From Azospirillum brasilense (GTDB lineage Bacteria; Pseudomonadota; Alphaproteobacteria; Azospirillales; Azospirillaceae), in NCBI RefSeq assembly GCF_001315015.1, contig NZ_CP012915.1:1102501-1166500 (forward strand): 64,000 bases of DNA, read 5' to 3'. The position numbers and the translations under genes were made by a program. The notes under the pieces are model-generated. The model was given only the letters and a program-made list of their open reading frames with translations. It had not been told where the DNA came from and did not search any database. Position 1 is the stretch's first letter, and each line of letters opens with the position of its first letter. Positions 35,875-45,560 of the stretch are shown here, piece after piece.

Positions 35875-36267
35875 TCACGGCGTCTGCACCGTGAACTGCC
35901 CCGGTACGACGATCTGGATCACCCCGCCCCAGTTGCACATGAGCTTGCTGGTTGAGGTCAGGGCCGGCATGTTGCCGACCATCACGGTCGGGGCGCCGGG
36001 CACCCAGGGGGCGACCGTGCAGGGAACGCAGGGCTGCGGCTTGATCACGCCCGGCGGCGGCACCGGAATCATCGAGGCAACCACCGGGTTGGCCGGGCTG
36101 GTGCACACGCCGAAGGGCGGGATGTTCATGATCGGCTTGTTGTCCATGATGTTCGCCATCGGCGGGCCGCCGGCCATCGTCCGGTTCAGCGGCAGCACCA
36201 CCAGGGCGGATGGCGCCGCCCCGAAGCTGCAGGTCATCATGGCCCCCGCGCACACCGCCTGACTCAT
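35875..36267 (-). CDS. PAAR-like protein (DUF4280)
   Basis: The 130-residue protein has the DUF4280 pattern: AVCAGAMMTCSFG, then MANIMDNKPIMNIPPFGVCTSPANP split by short loops, CVPC-like VIKPQPCVPCTVAPW and a C-terminal TSTSKLMCNWGGVIQIV. DUF4280 proteins are relatives of PAAR tips that cap VgrG and carry or fold effectors. The start at codon 6 of the longest frame is supported by GGAGA nine bases upstream. It faces the vgrG block and should sharpen the VgrG spike. No toxin domain is fused. Confidence 0.86.
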   Translation of the reverse strand: MSQAVCAGAMMTCSFGAAPSALVVLPLNRTMAGGPPMANIMDNKPIMNIPPFGVCTSPANPVVASMIPVPPPGVIKPQPCVPCTVAPWVPGAPTVMVGNMPALTSTSKLMCNWGGVIQIVVPGQFTVQTP

Positions 36268-36361
36268 CCCGTCTCTCCACACCGAAACGTCCAGGGCAAG
36301 AGTGTGCGCCTCCGCCGGTCCGCGGCAAGCGGTCCCTGGACCGGATTGGTCCGAATTCGCT

Positions 36362-37561
36362 TCAACCCGGCGGAGACGGGCCGAAGCCGTCGAACAGGCC
36401 CGGCTCGGCCTCGGTCTCCGGGTCGAGCAGGTCTGTGCAGCCGACGCCGATCAGGCGGATCGACCGCCCGGCCGGCTCGGCGTCCAGCATCTCGCAGCCG
36501 GTCTGCCAGATCAGCCCCGCCGACCGGGCGGGCGGATCGACCCGGCGCGAGCGGGTGATCGTCTGGAAATCGGCGGTCTTCATCTTCAAGACCACGCTGC
36601 GCCCCCGCAAGCCCGCGGCGGACAGGCGGCGCGCCACCGTCTCGGCCAGCGGCAGCAGCGCGTCCTTCAGTGCCCCCTTGTCGGCAGTCTCCCAGTCGAA
36701 GGTCGTCTCGGCGGAAATGCTCTTGCTCGGCGACTCCGGCTCCACCCGGCGGTCGTCCTGACCGCGGGCGAAGCGGTGCAGCAGGCGGCCCATCTTGCCG
36801 TGGCGGCGCACGAGGTCGATCTCCGTCCAGCCACGCAGGTCGCCGACTGTGCGGATGCCGTCCGACTGCAGCTTGCGCTGGAGCACCGGCCCGACGCCCC
36901 ACAGGATCGACACCGGCTTGGGCGCCAGGAAGTCCAGCGCCTGCCCCCGCCCGATCACCGAGAATCCCCGCGGCTTCTCAAGGTCGGAGGCGATCTTGGC
37001 GAACAGCTTGTTGTAGCTGAGCCCGACCGAGGCGGTGATACCCAGTTGGTTCTCGAAGCGGCGGACCAGTTCGGCCAGCGCCTGGGCCGGGCTGATGCTC
37101 AGCCGCTCCGCGACGCCGGACAGATCGAGGAAGGCCTCGTCGATGGACAGCGGCTCGACCAGCGGGGTGAAGGCGTGCATCAGCTCCCGCGCCTGCCGGC
37201 CCACCGCCTTGTACTTCGCCATGTCGGGCCGCAGCACGACGGCGTCCGGGCAGGCCTCCAGGGCCTGCCACATCGGCATGGCCGAGCGCACCCCGGCCAT
37301 CCGCGCGATGTAACAGCAGGCGGCCACCACCCCGCGCCGGTCGCCGCCGATGATCAGCGGGCGGCTGACCAGCTCGGGCCGGTCGCGTTTCTCCACCGTG
37401 GCGTAGAAGGCGTCGCAGTCGATGTGACCGATGGCGAGGCCATGCAGTTCCTCATGCCGGACCAGCCGCCGGCCGCCGCATTTCGGGCAGCGCGGCTCGC
37501 TCCCGCGGAGGGCCGCCGCGCAGTCGCGGCACAGGACCTTGCAATCGTCGAACACAGCCAT
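36362..37561 (-). CDS. dinB: DNA polymerase IV
   Basis: The 399-residue Y-family polymerase has an N-terminal zinc-ribbon-like stretch (CRDC..CPKC, residues ~11-29) common in alphaproteobacterial DinB, then HIDCDAFYATVE with the catalytic Asp pair, SIDEAFLDLSG with the third acidic residues, the SVGLSYNKLFAKIASD block and a little-finger domain. It does error-prone translesion synthesis. It runs in the same direction as the DUF4280 gene but 94 bp away, and no SOS box is evident to me upstream. Confidence 0.95.
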   Translation of the reverse strand: MAVFDDCKVLCRDCAAALRGSEPRCPKCGGRRLVRHEELHGLAIGHIDCDAFYATVEKRDRPELVSRPLIIGGDRRGVVAACCYIARMAGVRSAMPMWQALEACPDAVVLRPDMAKYKAVGRQARELMHAFTPLVEPLSIDEAFLDLSGVAERLSISPAQALAELVRRFENQLGITASVGLSYNKLFAKIASDLEKPRGFSVIGRGQALDFLAPKPVSILWGVGPVLQRKLQSDGIRTVGDLRGWTEIDLVRRHGKMGRLLHRFARGQDDRRVEPESPSKSISAETTFDWETADKGALKDALLPLAETVARRLSAAGLRGRSVVLKMKTADFQTITRSRRVDPPARSAGLIWQTGCEMLDAEPAGRSIRLIGVGCTDLLDPETEAEPGLFDGFGPSPPG

Positions 37562-37629
37562 GGCCGCAGTCTAGCAGCAGCGCGCCCGCGGCGGGGAAGG
37601 AATGTTCCTGTCCCGTTCCAGTTTTCCGC

Positions 37630-38283
37630 TCAGAAGCGGAAGCCCCGGTTGAGCAGCCAGCCGAGCAGGCCGGTGAAGACCAAGGGCTGGTCCTGCACCA
37701 GCAGGCACAGGCATTCCCCGTCCGCATCGGCCACGGCGTGGTGCGGCGTGCCGGTGTCGTAGGACGCCACGTCGCCGACCCGGTAGGCCCCGAACTCGTC
37801 GGAGAAGCCGCCCTTCATCACCAGCAGCATCTCGCTATCGGTGTGGCGGTGGGCCGGCACCCGTGACCCCGGCGCCATGCGCAGCAGGCAGGCCGAGGCC
37901 GTTCCTGCGCTGACGCCCCAGGCCGACAGGTGGACGCCCGGAACGACGCGCACCCACTCCAGCGCCTCCGGCTCCGCCCCGATGGCGCGGCGCAGCGGGC
38001 CGGGAAACAGGCTCTTTCCGGCCGGCGTGGGAACGGGTGCCGGCGCGGCGATCGTCGTGTCGAGCCGGGTCATCAGAGTGCCGAACAGCGAATCGGAGAC
38101 CGGTTCCGGCGGAAGATCCGACAGCAGGACGCCGCCGCAGGCTTCCAGTTCCGTGACCTGCGCCCGGCAGTCCGGGCAATAGGCGAGATGCGCGGCGACC
38201 AGCAGCGACTGCACCTCGCGCAGGCTGCCGGCGGCGTAGTCGAGAAGCAGTTCGGGGGCGGGATGATGGGCCGGCACGGTCAC
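37630..38283 (-). CDS. chrR: Zinc-binding anti-sigma factor, ChrR family
   Basis: The 217-residue protein has an N-terminal zinc-binding anti-sigma domain (H6/H7, then H32-x3-C36-x2-C39) and a C-terminal cupin (HRHTDSEMLLVMKGGFSDEFG, H181) with a CLC motif at 191-193. The same residues are known in Rhodobacter ChrR to bind zinc and to respond to singlet oxygen. It should hold the ECF sigma factor inactive until oxidative damage releases it. GTG start overlaps the sigma stop as GTGA, as expected for a coupled pair. Confidence 0.9.
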   Translation of the reverse strand: MTVPAHHPAPELLLDYAAGSLREVQSLLVAAHLAYCPDCRAQVTELEACGGVLLSDLPPEPVSDSLFGTLMTRLDTTIAAPAPVPTPAGKSLFPGPLRRAIGAEPEALEWVRVVPGVHLSAWGVSAGTASACLLRMAPGSRVPAHRHTDSEMLLVMKGGFSDEFGAYRVGDVASYDTGTPHHAVADADGECLCLLVQDQPLVFTGLLGWLLNRGFRF

Positions 38284-38852
38284 GTCCCCTCTCCGAAGGC
38301 CCGGCGCAGGCGGACGAGGGCCAGCCGCAGGCGGGTCTTCACGGTACCCAGCGGGATGCCGCGTTCGGCGGAGATTTCCGCATGAACCTTGTCCTCGTAA
38401 TAGGCGAGCCGCAGCACGTCGGCCTGCTCCGGCGGCAGATTGCCGATCACCGCGCGCAGGCGGAAGGCCGTCTCGGCCGCTTCGAACTGGTGATCGGGCG
38501 TCGGCTCCTCGCCACCGTCCGACATCAGATCGTCGGGCTGAAGCTCGGGCCGCCGTTCCTGCCGGACGCGGTCGATCCGGCGGTTGCGGGCGATGGTGTA
38601 GATCCAGGTGGAGGCGCTGGCCAGTGCCGGGTCGAAGCGGTCGGCCCGCAGCCACACCGCCATCATGACGTCCTGGACCAGTTCCTCCGCCGCACTGCTG
38701 TCGGCCCCCAGCCGGCGCATATAGGCTTTGATCCGCGGCGCGAAATGATCGAACAGCGCGCGGAAGGCGGTGGAATCGCGGTCGCGGGCAACGGCAAGCA
38801 GGAGTTGCTCGTGGTCCGGCATGGTGGGGTCGTTCGAATCGGCCTTCAGCAT
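38280..38852 (-). CDS. rpoE: ECF sigma factor of the RpoE/ChrR type
   Basis: The product (190 residues from ATG 38852; ATG 38822 would give 180) has sigma region 2 (FRALFDHFAPRIKAYMRR, STWIYTIARNRRIDRVR) and region 4 (LPPEQADVLRLAYYEDKVHAEI, LGTVKTRLRLALVRLR). With chrR it forms the classic singlet-oxygen stress module: sigma factor plus zinc anti-sigma in one operon. The frame is open to 38999 but upstream residues do not look coding. The upstream region has a perfect 18-bp palindrome. Confidence 0.9.
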   Translation of the reverse strand: MLKADSNDPTMPDHEQLLLAVARDRDSTAFRALFDHFAPRIKAYMRRLGADSSAAEELVQDVMMAVWLRADRFDPALASASTWIYTIARNRRIDRVRQERRPELQPDDLMSDGGEEPTPDHQFEAAETAFRLRAVIGNLPPEQADVLRLAYYEDKVHAEISAERGIPLGTVKTRLRLALVRLRRAFGEGT

Positions 38853-38902
38853 GCCAAGGATAAGTCTTCGGTCGGTCAGCGTCGTTCCGCACCATACAAC
38901 AG

Positions 38903-38920
38903 CGTGTGCCGCGGCACACG
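38903..38920. promoter_or_regulatory. Perfect 18-bp palindrome between rpoE and the sigma-54 activator
   Basis: CGTGTGCCGCGGCACACG is fully self-complementary. It lies 51-68 bp upstream of the sigma factor start and about 150 bp before the divergent activator gene. It may be an operator for one or both. Which regulator binds is not known from the sequence. Confidence 0.55.
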
Positions 38921-39067
38921 GCGTAATTCGGCATAGGATCAGCGTCGTGCGTAGGGGCGGGGCATCCCCCAACTGGATTCCCTGGTATGGTGCCCCCACC
39001 TGATGCTAGGTCCGCGACGCCCTCCGCCGGGCGCCCCACCAAGCCCCCCATCAAGAAGGAAGAAGGC

Positions 39068-40504
39068 ATGAGCCTCGAACCGAACTTCGAACATCTGCGG
39101 GCCAGGGCCGTGGAGTCGCTGTTCCAGCATCTGGCGGACGCCTGCGTCGGGCTGATCGTCGTCGACCGGGACGCGCGGATCGCCTGGATCGGCGACCGCT
39201 ATCTGGAGTTGCTGGGCTATTCCGGCAACCCGGAGGACGCGCTGGGACGCCCGGTCGAGGAGGTCATCCCCAACAGCCAGATGCGCCATGTGGTGGAGAG
39301 CGGGCAGACCATGCTGCTCGACCTGATGGACATCAAGGAGCGGACCATCGTGGTCACCCGCCTGCCGCTGCGCGACGAGGACGGAACGCTGATCGGGGCC
39401 ATCGGCTTCGCCCTGTTCGACCGGGCCGACCGGCTGCGCCCGCTGATGTCGAAGTACCAGAAGCTTCAGGAGGAGCTGACCCGCGCCCGGCAGGAACTGG
39501 CGCAGGAGCGGCGCGCGAAATATTCCCTGTCGCAGATGATCGGCAACAGCGATTCCATGCGCGAGGTGAAGCGTCTGGCCCGCCGCGCCGCACAGCTCGA
39601 CAGCACCGTCCTGCTGCTGGGCGAGACCGGCACCGGCAAGGAACTGCTGGCCCACGGCATCCACGCCGCCAGCCCGCGCGCCAACGCGCCCTTCGTCGGG
39701 GTGAACGTCGCGGCGATCCCGGAAAATCTTCTGGAATCGGAGCTGTTCGGCGTCGCCCCCGGCGCCTATACCGGCGCCGACCGCAAGATGCGCGAGGGCA
39801 AGTTCCAGCTGGCCGACGGCGGCACCCTGTTCCTGGACGAGATCGGCGACATGCCGCTGCCGCTCCAGGCCAAGCTGCTGCGCGTGCTCCAAGAGCGGGA
39901 GTTCGAGGCGGTCGGTTCGAACAAGGTGGTGCGCGTCGATCTGCGCGTCATCGCGGCGACCAGCCGCGACCTCGACGCCCTGGTCCGCGAGCGGCAGTTC
40001 CGCGCCGACCTCTATTACCGCCTGAACGTTGTTCCGATCACCCTGCCGCCGCTGCGCGACCGGACGGAGGACATCGGCAGCATCGCCGACCGCATTCTCG
40101 ACGAGCTGGCCTTCACCACCGCCGCCCCGTCGCGGGAGCTGACCGCCGGGGCCATCGCCGTGCTGGAGGATTACGACTGGCCGGGCAATGTGCGGGAGCT
40201 GCGCAACGTTTTGGAACGGGTGTCGGCGATGACTGACGACACGGTCCTGACCGCCGACCACATCCGTGGTGCCCTGCCGCGCGCGGCGGGTCCCGCCGGT
40301 TCGGGCGAGCGGCTGGCGGAGGGTGGCGACCGTCCCTTGAGCGACGTGCTGAAGGACACGGAGCGCGCGGCCATCGTCGGCGCCCTGTCGCGCACCGGCG
40401 GGGTGAAGGCGAAGGCCGCCAAGCTTCTGGGGATTTCGCGCGCCTCGCTCTACGAGCGGATGCAGGCGCTGGGGATCAAGGAGGACACGCAGGGGACGGT
40501 GTAG
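39068..40504 (+). CDS. Sigma-54-dependent PAS-AAA-Fis transcriptional activator
   Basis: The 478-residue protein has a PAS domain (about 15-120; [28 protein letters not shown] opening), a short coiled coil, an AAA+ domain with Walker A GETGTGKE (185-192), GAYTGA (a Tyr variant of the sigma-54 contact loop GAFTGA) and [10 protein letters not shown], and a C-terminal Fis-type helix-turn-helix ([19 protein letters not shown]). It activates unknown sigma-54 promoters. GGAAGAAGG precedes the ATG. It is divergent from rpoE and convergent with pflB; I see no sequence evidence that it controls either. Confidence 0.92.
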   Translation: MSLEPNFEHLRARAVESLFQHLADACVGLIVVDRDARIAWIGDRYLELLGYSGNPEDALGRPVEEVIPNSQMRHVVESGQTMLLDLMDIKERTIVVTRLPLRDEDGTLIGAIGFALFDRADRLRPLMSKYQKLQEELTRARQELAQERRAKYSLSQMIGNSDSMREVKRLARRAAQLDSTVLLLGETGTGKELLAHGIHAASPRANAPFVGVNVAAIPENLLESELFGVAPGAYTGADRKMREGKFQLADGGTLFLDEIGDMPLPLQAKLLRVLQEREFEAVGSNKVVRVDLRVIAATSRDLDALVRERQFRADLYYRLNVVPITLPPLRDRTEDIGSIADRILDELAFTTAAPSRELTAGAIAVLEDYDWPGNVRELRNVLERVSAMTDDTVLTADHIRGALPRAAGPAGSGERLAEGGDRPLSDVLKDTERAAIVGALSRTGGVKAKAAKLLGISRASLYERMQALGIKEDTQGTV

Positions 40505-40505
40505 A

Positions 40506-40641
40506 AGCCCTTCTCCCCTCTGGGGAGAAGGGTATGGGATGAGGGGGCGGCCGCAAGGCCGGAAATGCACTGCAATGAGGCTGCGTTGACGCCCTGACGG
40601 GCACCCCCTCACCCTAACCCTCTCCCCAGAGGGGAGAGGGG
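40506..40641. repeat. GC-rich intergenic repeat, type A
   Basis: The element opens with CCCTTCTCCCC-TCT-GGGGAGAAGGG, has a variable centre, and ends with CACCCCCTCACCCTAACCCT and a closing hairpin CTCTCCCC-AGA-GGGGAGAG. Both ends match the copy at 26895-27000. It separates the convergent activator and pflB genes, so the hairpins may end both transcripts. Confidence 0.88.
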
Positions 40642-40653
40642 ACTTTCAGGGAC

Positions 40654-42936
40654 TCAATGCGCGCCATGAAAGGTGCGGCTGATGACGTCCATCTGCTGCT
40701 CGCGGGTCAGCTTGATGAAGTTCACCGCGTAGCCCGACACCCGGATGGTCAGCTGCGGGTACAGCTCCGGATGGTCCATGGCGTGCAGCAGCGTCTCGCG
40801 GTCGAAGACGTTCACGTTGATGTGGTGGCCGCCCTGGCCGAAGTAGCCGTCCAGCATGCCCACCAGATTGTCCACCCGCTCGCCCTCGGTCGGGCCCAGC
40901 GCACCGGGCACGATGGTGAAGGTGTAGCTGATGCCGTCCTGGGCGTGGGCGTAGGGCAGCTTGGCCACCGACGCCATCGAGGCGATCGCCCCCTTGCGGT
41001 CGCGCCCGTGCATCGGGTTGGCCCCCGGCGCGAAGGGCTGGCCGGCCTTGCGCCCGTCCGGCGTGTTGCCCGTCTTCTTGCCGTAGACCACGTTCGAGGT
41101 GATCGTCAGCACCGACTGGGTGGGCACCGCGTCGCGGTAGGCCTTCTGCTTGCGCAGCAGACCCATGAAGGTCTCGACCAGCCACACCGCGATGCCGTCG
41201 ACCCGGTCGTCGTTGTTGCCGAAGGCCGGATAGTCGCCCTCGATGACGAAGTCGGTGGCGAGGCCGCGCTCGTCGCGGACCACCTTGACCGTGGCGTGCC
41301 TGATCGCCGACAGGCTGTCCGCGACCACGCTCAGCCCGGCGATGCCGCAGGCCATGGTGCGCAGCACGTCGCGGTCGTGCAGGGCCATTTCCAGCCGCTC
41401 GTACATGTACTTGTCGTGCATGAAGTGGATGGCGTTGAGCGTGTTCATGTAGGCACGCGCCAGCCACTCCATCATCGGCAGCAGCCGGGCGACCACCGTG
41501 TCGTGGTCGAGCACGTCGCCGGTGATCGGCGCGAAGGCCGGACCGACCTGCTCGCCCGAGACCTCGTCGCGGCCGCCGTTGATGGCGTAGAGCAGCGTCT
41601 TGGCGAGGTTGGCGCGGGCGCCGAAGAACTGCATCTGCTTGCCGATGCGCATGGCCGAGACGCAGCAGGCGATGCCGTAGTCGTCGCCCCAGTAGGGCCG
41701 CATCAGGTCGTCGTTCTCGTACTGCACCGAGCAGGTCTTGATCGACGTTTCGGCGCAGAATTTCTTGAAGCCCTCCGGCAGGCTCTCCGACCACAGAACG
41801 GTCAGGTTCGGCTCCGGAGCGGGGCCGAGATTCTGGAGCGTGTGCAGCATGCGGAAGCTGCCCTTGGTGACCAGCGTGCGCCCGTCGAGCGCCATGCCGC
41901 CGATGCACTCGGTCACCCAGGTCGGGTCGCCCGAGAAAAGCTGGTCGTATTCTGGCGTGCGCAGGAAACGCACCATCCGCAGCTTGATGACGAACTGGTC
42001 GATCAGCTCCTGGGCGCCCGCCTCGTCCAGGCGGCCTTCGCGCAGGTCACGCTCGATGTAGACGTCGAGGAAGCTCGACACGCGGCCGAGCGACATGGCG
42101 GCGCCATTGGCCTCCTTCACCGCGGCCAGATAGGCCAGATACGTCCACTGCACCGCCTCGAAGGCGTTGGTCGCCGGGCGGGTCACGTCGAAGCCGTAGG
42201 ACGTCGCCATCGTCACGAGATCGCGAAGCGCGCGGATCTGCTCGGTGATCTCCTCGCGCAGGCGCAGCGTGTTCTCGTCGATGCGGTCGACTTCCAGGCT
42301 CTTGTACTGGGCCTTCTTGTCGGCGATCAGGAAATCGGCACCGTAGAGCGCCAGACGGCGGTAGTCGCCGATGATGCGGCCGCGCCCATAGGCGTCCGGC
42401 AGGCCGGTGATGACGCCGGACTTGCGGCAGCGCAGCATCTCGTCGGTGTAGACGTCGAAGACGCCGTCGTTGTGCGTCTTGCGCAGCGCCGGGAACACGT
42501 CGTCCAGCTTGGGCGAGGGCTTGAAGCCGTAAGCTTCCAGGCCCGTCTTGACCATGCGCCAGCCGCCGAAGGGCATGATCGACCGCTTCAGCGGCTTGTC
42601 CGTCTGAAGGCCGACGATGACCTCAAGCTCCCGGTCGATGTAGCCGGGGGCGTGGCTGACGATGGAGGAGACCAGTTCCGTATCGGCGTCGAGTACACCG
42701 CCCTTGGCCGCGCGCTCTTCCTTCAGGAGATCGCGCACCTTGTTCCACAGCGACAGGGTGCGGTCGCTGGCCGGGGAGAGGAAACTGCCGTCGCCGCCAT
42801 AGGGGCGGACGTTCTTCACGATGAAATCGCGCAGATCGACCGTGGTCCGCCAGGAACCGGGCGCAAAACCGCGCCAGGGGTTCGGCGTCTCGGCTTCGGC
42901 AACGGGGATTTTCGGTTCGAACATCAGGGAATCCAT
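40654..42936 (-). CDS. pflB: Pyruvate formate-lyase PflB
   Basis: The 760-residue glycyl-radical enzyme converts pyruvate and CoA to formate and acetyl-CoA without oxygen. The two catalytic cysteines lie in GIACCVSAM and the radical glycine in RVSGYAVNF near the C-terminus. Length matches the family. The activating enzyme PflA, normally adjacent, is not in the window. An FNR/Anr box about 140 bp upstream fits anaerobic induction. For a microaerobic alphaproteobacterium this gene suggests fermentative survival. Confidence 0.96.
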   Translation of the reverse strand: MDSLMFEPKIPVAEAETPNPWRGFAPGSWRTTVDLRDFIVKNVRPYGGDGSFLSPASDRTLSLWNKVRDLLKEERAAKGGVLDADTELVSSIVSHAPGYIDRELEVIVGLQTDKPLKRSIMPFGGWRMVKTGLEAYGFKPSPKLDDVFPALRKTHNDGVFDVYTDEMLRCRKSGVITGLPDAYGRGRIIGDYRRLALYGADFLIADKKAQYKSLEVDRIDENTLRLREEITEQIRALRDLVTMATSYGFDVTRPATNAFEAVQWTYLAYLAAVKEANGAAMSLGRVSSFLDVYIERDLREGRLDEAGAQELIDQFVIKLRMVRFLRTPEYDQLFSGDPTWVTECIGGMALDGRTLVTKGSFRMLHTLQNLGPAPEPNLTVLWSESLPEGFKKFCAETSIKTCSVQYENDDLMRPYWGDDYGIACCVSAMRIGKQMQFFGARANLAKTLLYAINGGRDEVSGEQVGPAFAPITGDVLDHDTVVARLLPMMEWLARAYMNTLNAIHFMHDKYMYERLEMALHDRDVLRTMACGIAGLSVVADSLSAIRHATVKVVRDERGLATDFVIEGDYPAFGNNDDRVDGIAVWLVETFMGLLRKQKAYRDAVPTQSVLTITSNVVYGKKTGNTPDGRKAGQPFAPGANPMHGRDRKGAIASMASVAKLPYAHAQDGISYTFTIVPGALGPTEGERVDNLVGMLDGYFGQGGHHINVNVFDRETLLHAMDHPELYPQLTIRVSGYAVNFIKLTREQQMDVISRTFHGAH

Positions 42937-43077
42937 GACGCGCCTCTATTGGTCTGCGGCGGTCCCTGCCCTCCCCGGCGGGGGCCGCGCCACGTTGCGC
43001 GGCGCCGAACCGGGCGAACCGCCCGGCCAAGCATCGCGCTTGCCCAATCAGTAGGCGCCCAAAGCTCCCCAGCCACA

Positions 43078-43091
43078 TTGATCCCAATCAA
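43078..43091. promoter_or_regulatory. FNR/Anr box upstream of pflB
   Basis: TTGAT-CCCA-ATCAA is a perfect match to the FNR/Anr consensus TTGAT-N4-ATCAA. It is centred about 149 bp before the pflB ATG in the 309-bp region 42937-43245. The rest of that region holds no gene; its pqiC-proximal half is AT-richer and contains the short inverted pair AAATGC/GCATTT at 43152-43180. Confidence 0.82.
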
Positions 43092-43245
43092 TCAATCTCT
43101 GCGAAATACGCAGACCACCATCCAAGGCACGTCCTGTCACAAAAACTGAAGAAATGCGCCGCTTTTGCGTCGCAGCATTTGAGACAATCCACCGGAAGCC
43201 GAATATTTTCATTCGGATCGCCGGTTTTAAAACAGACGGTTCAGA

Positions 43246-43857
43246 TCAGCGCAGCGCGCTTGCGATATCTTGCGCCAAGCGGGCCAGGGTGCGGCTGAGG
43301 GCGTCGGCGACGGCGCCGGGATCGCCGGCCGCACTCACCGGCTCCTGCGTCGCGGTGTGGCCCAGCCGGCGCAGCCGGTCGCCGCCCTGGTCGAAGACGC
43401 GCCAGCGCGCCTCCAGAACCGCCGGCCCGTCCTCCGCCGCGTCGAAGCGGTCCAGCGTCACCTCAACCACCTGGGACAGCGGGAAGTCGCGCTGAAGCGG
43501 CAAGCCGACGACCTCCGCTCCCGGCAGGTCCGCCTCCAGGTTCCGCAACAGTGTGCGGGTCACCATCTCGTCGAGCGGGCCGCCCCAGCGGTCGAACTCC
43601 CGGACGACCAGCCGATTGCCTGGCCCCCGCATCACCAGCTCCGACCGGTCGAGATAGCCGGGGACCTCCACCCCTTCCAGCCCGATCACGCGCCGTTGCG
43701 CCTCAGCGCCCCGCAACGGGGCTGCGCCCGAGGGTGCCGTGTCCGGCGCGACGGCGTCCAGATGGTAGAAGCGGCTGGGCGGCGTGCTGCAGGCGGCCAG
43801 CAGAGCCACAGCGGAGGCGCACAACAGCAGGCGACGGGCGTGAGCAATCGGAGCCAT
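43246..43857 (-). CDS. pqiC: Outer-membrane lipoprotein PqiC (ABC-transport auxiliary)
   Basis: The 203-residue protein has a lipobox LLAACS (Cys near residue 23) and an ABC_trans_aux domain: FYHLDAVAPD, then VIGLEGVEVPGYLDRSELV and EFDRWGGPLDEMVTRTL. PqiC sits at the outer membrane and takes part with PqiB in phospholipid traffic between membranes. ATG 43857 was chosen because GAGGA lies five bases upstream; a TTG four codons earlier overlaps pqiB. Confidence 0.9.
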   Translation of the reverse strand: MAPIAHARRLLLCASAVALLAACSTPPSRFYHLDAVAPDTAPSGAAPLRGAEAQRRVIGLEGVEVPGYLDRSELVMRGPGNRLVVREFDRWGGPLDEMVTRTLLRNLEADLPGAEVVGLPLQRDFPLSQVVEVTLDRFDAAEDGPAVLEARWRVFDQGGDRLRRLGHTATQEPVSAAGDPGAVADALSRTLARLAQDIASALR

Positions 43858-43865
43858 GGGAATCC

Positions 43866-45560
43866 TCAACCGCGTTTGCCCCGGATCAGGGCTTCGGGAT
43901 GGCGTTCAAGATAGTCGGTCAGGCCGCGGATGGAGCGGGCCGCAGCGGTTAGTTCGCGCACCAGCCCCTGCAGGTCGCTGACCGCTGGGCGGGACGAGTT
44001 GACCAGCCCGTCCGCGCTGCTGAGAGTCTTCTCGGCCTGCCGGACCAGCTTGGAGGTGTTTTCCGCCACGTCGCGCAGGGCGCGGATGGTCGGCTCGCCC
44101 TCGCTGCCCAGCGCCTGCGTCGTCTTCTCCAGCTCCGCCAGCGACCGGCTGAGCGAACCGACGGCCTGCGCGATCTCCGGTGAGCCGATCAGGGCGCCGG
44201 CCTTCTGGATGGTCGAGCGCAGTTCCACCACTGTTTCCGCGATGGGCGCACGGGCCAGTTCGTTCATCAGGTCGGTGGCGGTCTTGGTCGCCGTGTCGAG
44301 CACGTTCGGCTGGGAGGGCAGTTCCGGGTAGGGACCGCCGCGGACCAGTGTTTCCTTCGGCGCGTCCGGGAACAGGTCGAGCGTCACGATCAACTCGCCT
44401 GTCAACAGGTTGCCGGTGCGCAGCTGCGCCCGCAGCCCCTGCTCCACCAGCGTCTTCATGCGGGCATAGGCGGTGTCAGTGTCATGCGCCGCCGGCAGGT
44501 CGCTGCCCAGCCGCTCCGGCTCGATGTTCAGGGTGACCGGAATGCGGGCCTCGCCGGTCACCGGGTCCACGTCGAGGCGAATGTCGGTCACCTCGCCCAC
44601 CCGGATGCCGCGGAATTCCACAGCGGACCCCGGATGCAGCCCGCGCACCGACCCATCGAAATGCACCAGGAAGGGCACCCGCCGGGTGAAGCGGGCATCG
44701 CTGGCGGCGTTGCGGCTCTCATAGAGGGGGAAGTCGGTGCCCTCCGCCGCGATCTCGCCGTTGTCGCCGGGGCCGCCGAGGCCGGGAGTCTCGAAGGACA
44801 CGCCGCCGGTCGCCAGCGACTGGAGCGATTCCAGCGCCACCGTCGGCCCCTCGGGCCCGATGGACACCGACAGGCCGCTGGCGTTCCAGAAGCGGGTGTT
44901 GGGTCGGACGATCCGGTCGTAGGGCGCGTGGATGAAGACCGGGATGGTCAGCGACTGCCAGTCCTGGGAGAATTCATAGCCGACCACCTCGCCGACCTGG
45001 ATCCCGCGGTAGTAGATCGGTGCCCCCGGCCCCAGCCCGCCCAGCCGGTCGGCGCGCAGCGCGAAGCGCCGCCCCGGCGAGCTGGAACGGATCAGCGGCG
45101 GCTCCTCCAGCCCGCGGAAGGCGCTGAGCGCCTCGCCGTTGCCGGTTCCCGGATCCATGCCGATGTAGGCGCCGGAGATCAGCGTGCCGAGGCCCGACAC
45201 GCCGCCGAAGCCCAGCCGCGGCTTGACCACCCAGAAGCTCGTCCGGTCGTTGAGGTAGGAGGCGGCGCCCTTCACCATGCGCACGGAGACGATGACGTTC
45301 GCAAGATCGGGCGAGACCGCCACCCCCTGTACCGTCCCGACATCCACGTCGCGGTAGCGCACGCGAGTCTTGCCCGGTTCCAGCCCCTCCGCCGTGTCGA
45401 AGGTGATGGTGATGGTCGGGCCGCGCTCGTTCAGCGTCCTCCAGGCCAGCCAGCCGCCGACCAGCGCGGCGATCAGCGGCACCAGCCAGATCAGCGGCAG
45501 GCCGCGGCGGCGGCGGATGACCGGGCTGGCCGGCTCCAACGTGGAGTTCGGTTCAGTCAT
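43866..45560 (-). CDS. pqiB: MCE protein PqiB
   Basis: The 564-residue protein has one N-terminal membrane helix (about 22-42) and three MCE domains in a row (near 48-140, 165-225, 290-395; e.g. GKTRVRYRDVDVGTV, GAPIYYRGIQVGEV, GSAVEFRGIRVGEV), then a helical tail. PqiB hexamers form a syringe-like tunnel across the periplasm for lipids. It overlaps pqiA by 8 bp. Confidence 0.94.
   Translation of the reverse strand: MTEPNSTLEPASPVIRRRRGLPLIWLVPLIAALVGGWLAWRTLNERGPTITITFDTAEGLEPGKTRVRYRDVDVGTVQGVAVSPDLANVIVSVRMVKGAASYLNDRTSFWVVKPRLGFGGVSGLGTLISGAYIGMDPGTGNGEALSAFRGLEEPPLIRSSSPGRRFALRADRLGGLGPGAPIYYRGIQVGEVVGYEFSQDWQSLTIPVFIHAPYDRIVRPNTRFWNASGLSVSIGPEGPTVALESLQSLATGGVSFETPGLGGPGDNGEIAAEGTDFPLYESRNAASDARFTRRVPFLVHFDGSVRGLHPGSAVEFRGIRVGEVTDIRLDVDPVTGEARIPVTLNIEPERLGSDLPAAHDTDTAYARMKTLVEQGLRAQLRTGNLLTGELIVTLDLFPDAPKETLVRGGPYPELPSQPNVLDTATKTATDLMNELARAPIAETVVELRSTIQKAGALIGSPEIAQAVGSLSRSLAELEKTTQALGSEGEPTIRALRDVAENTSKLVRQAEKTLSSADGLVNSSRPAVSDLQGLVRELTAAARSIRGLTDYLERHPEALIRGKRG

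Noticed and set aside
5168-36267. T6SS locus as a recently transferred island
   Set aside because: Base composition and codon use look like the flanks and no integrase, tRNA or direct repeats are seen at the edges.
38936-38941. TGATCC on the minus strand as a -35 box of an RpoE/ChrR-type promoter
   Set aside because: The expected TAAGA-like -10 is not at the right distance; the perfect palindrome at 38903-38920 occupies that place.
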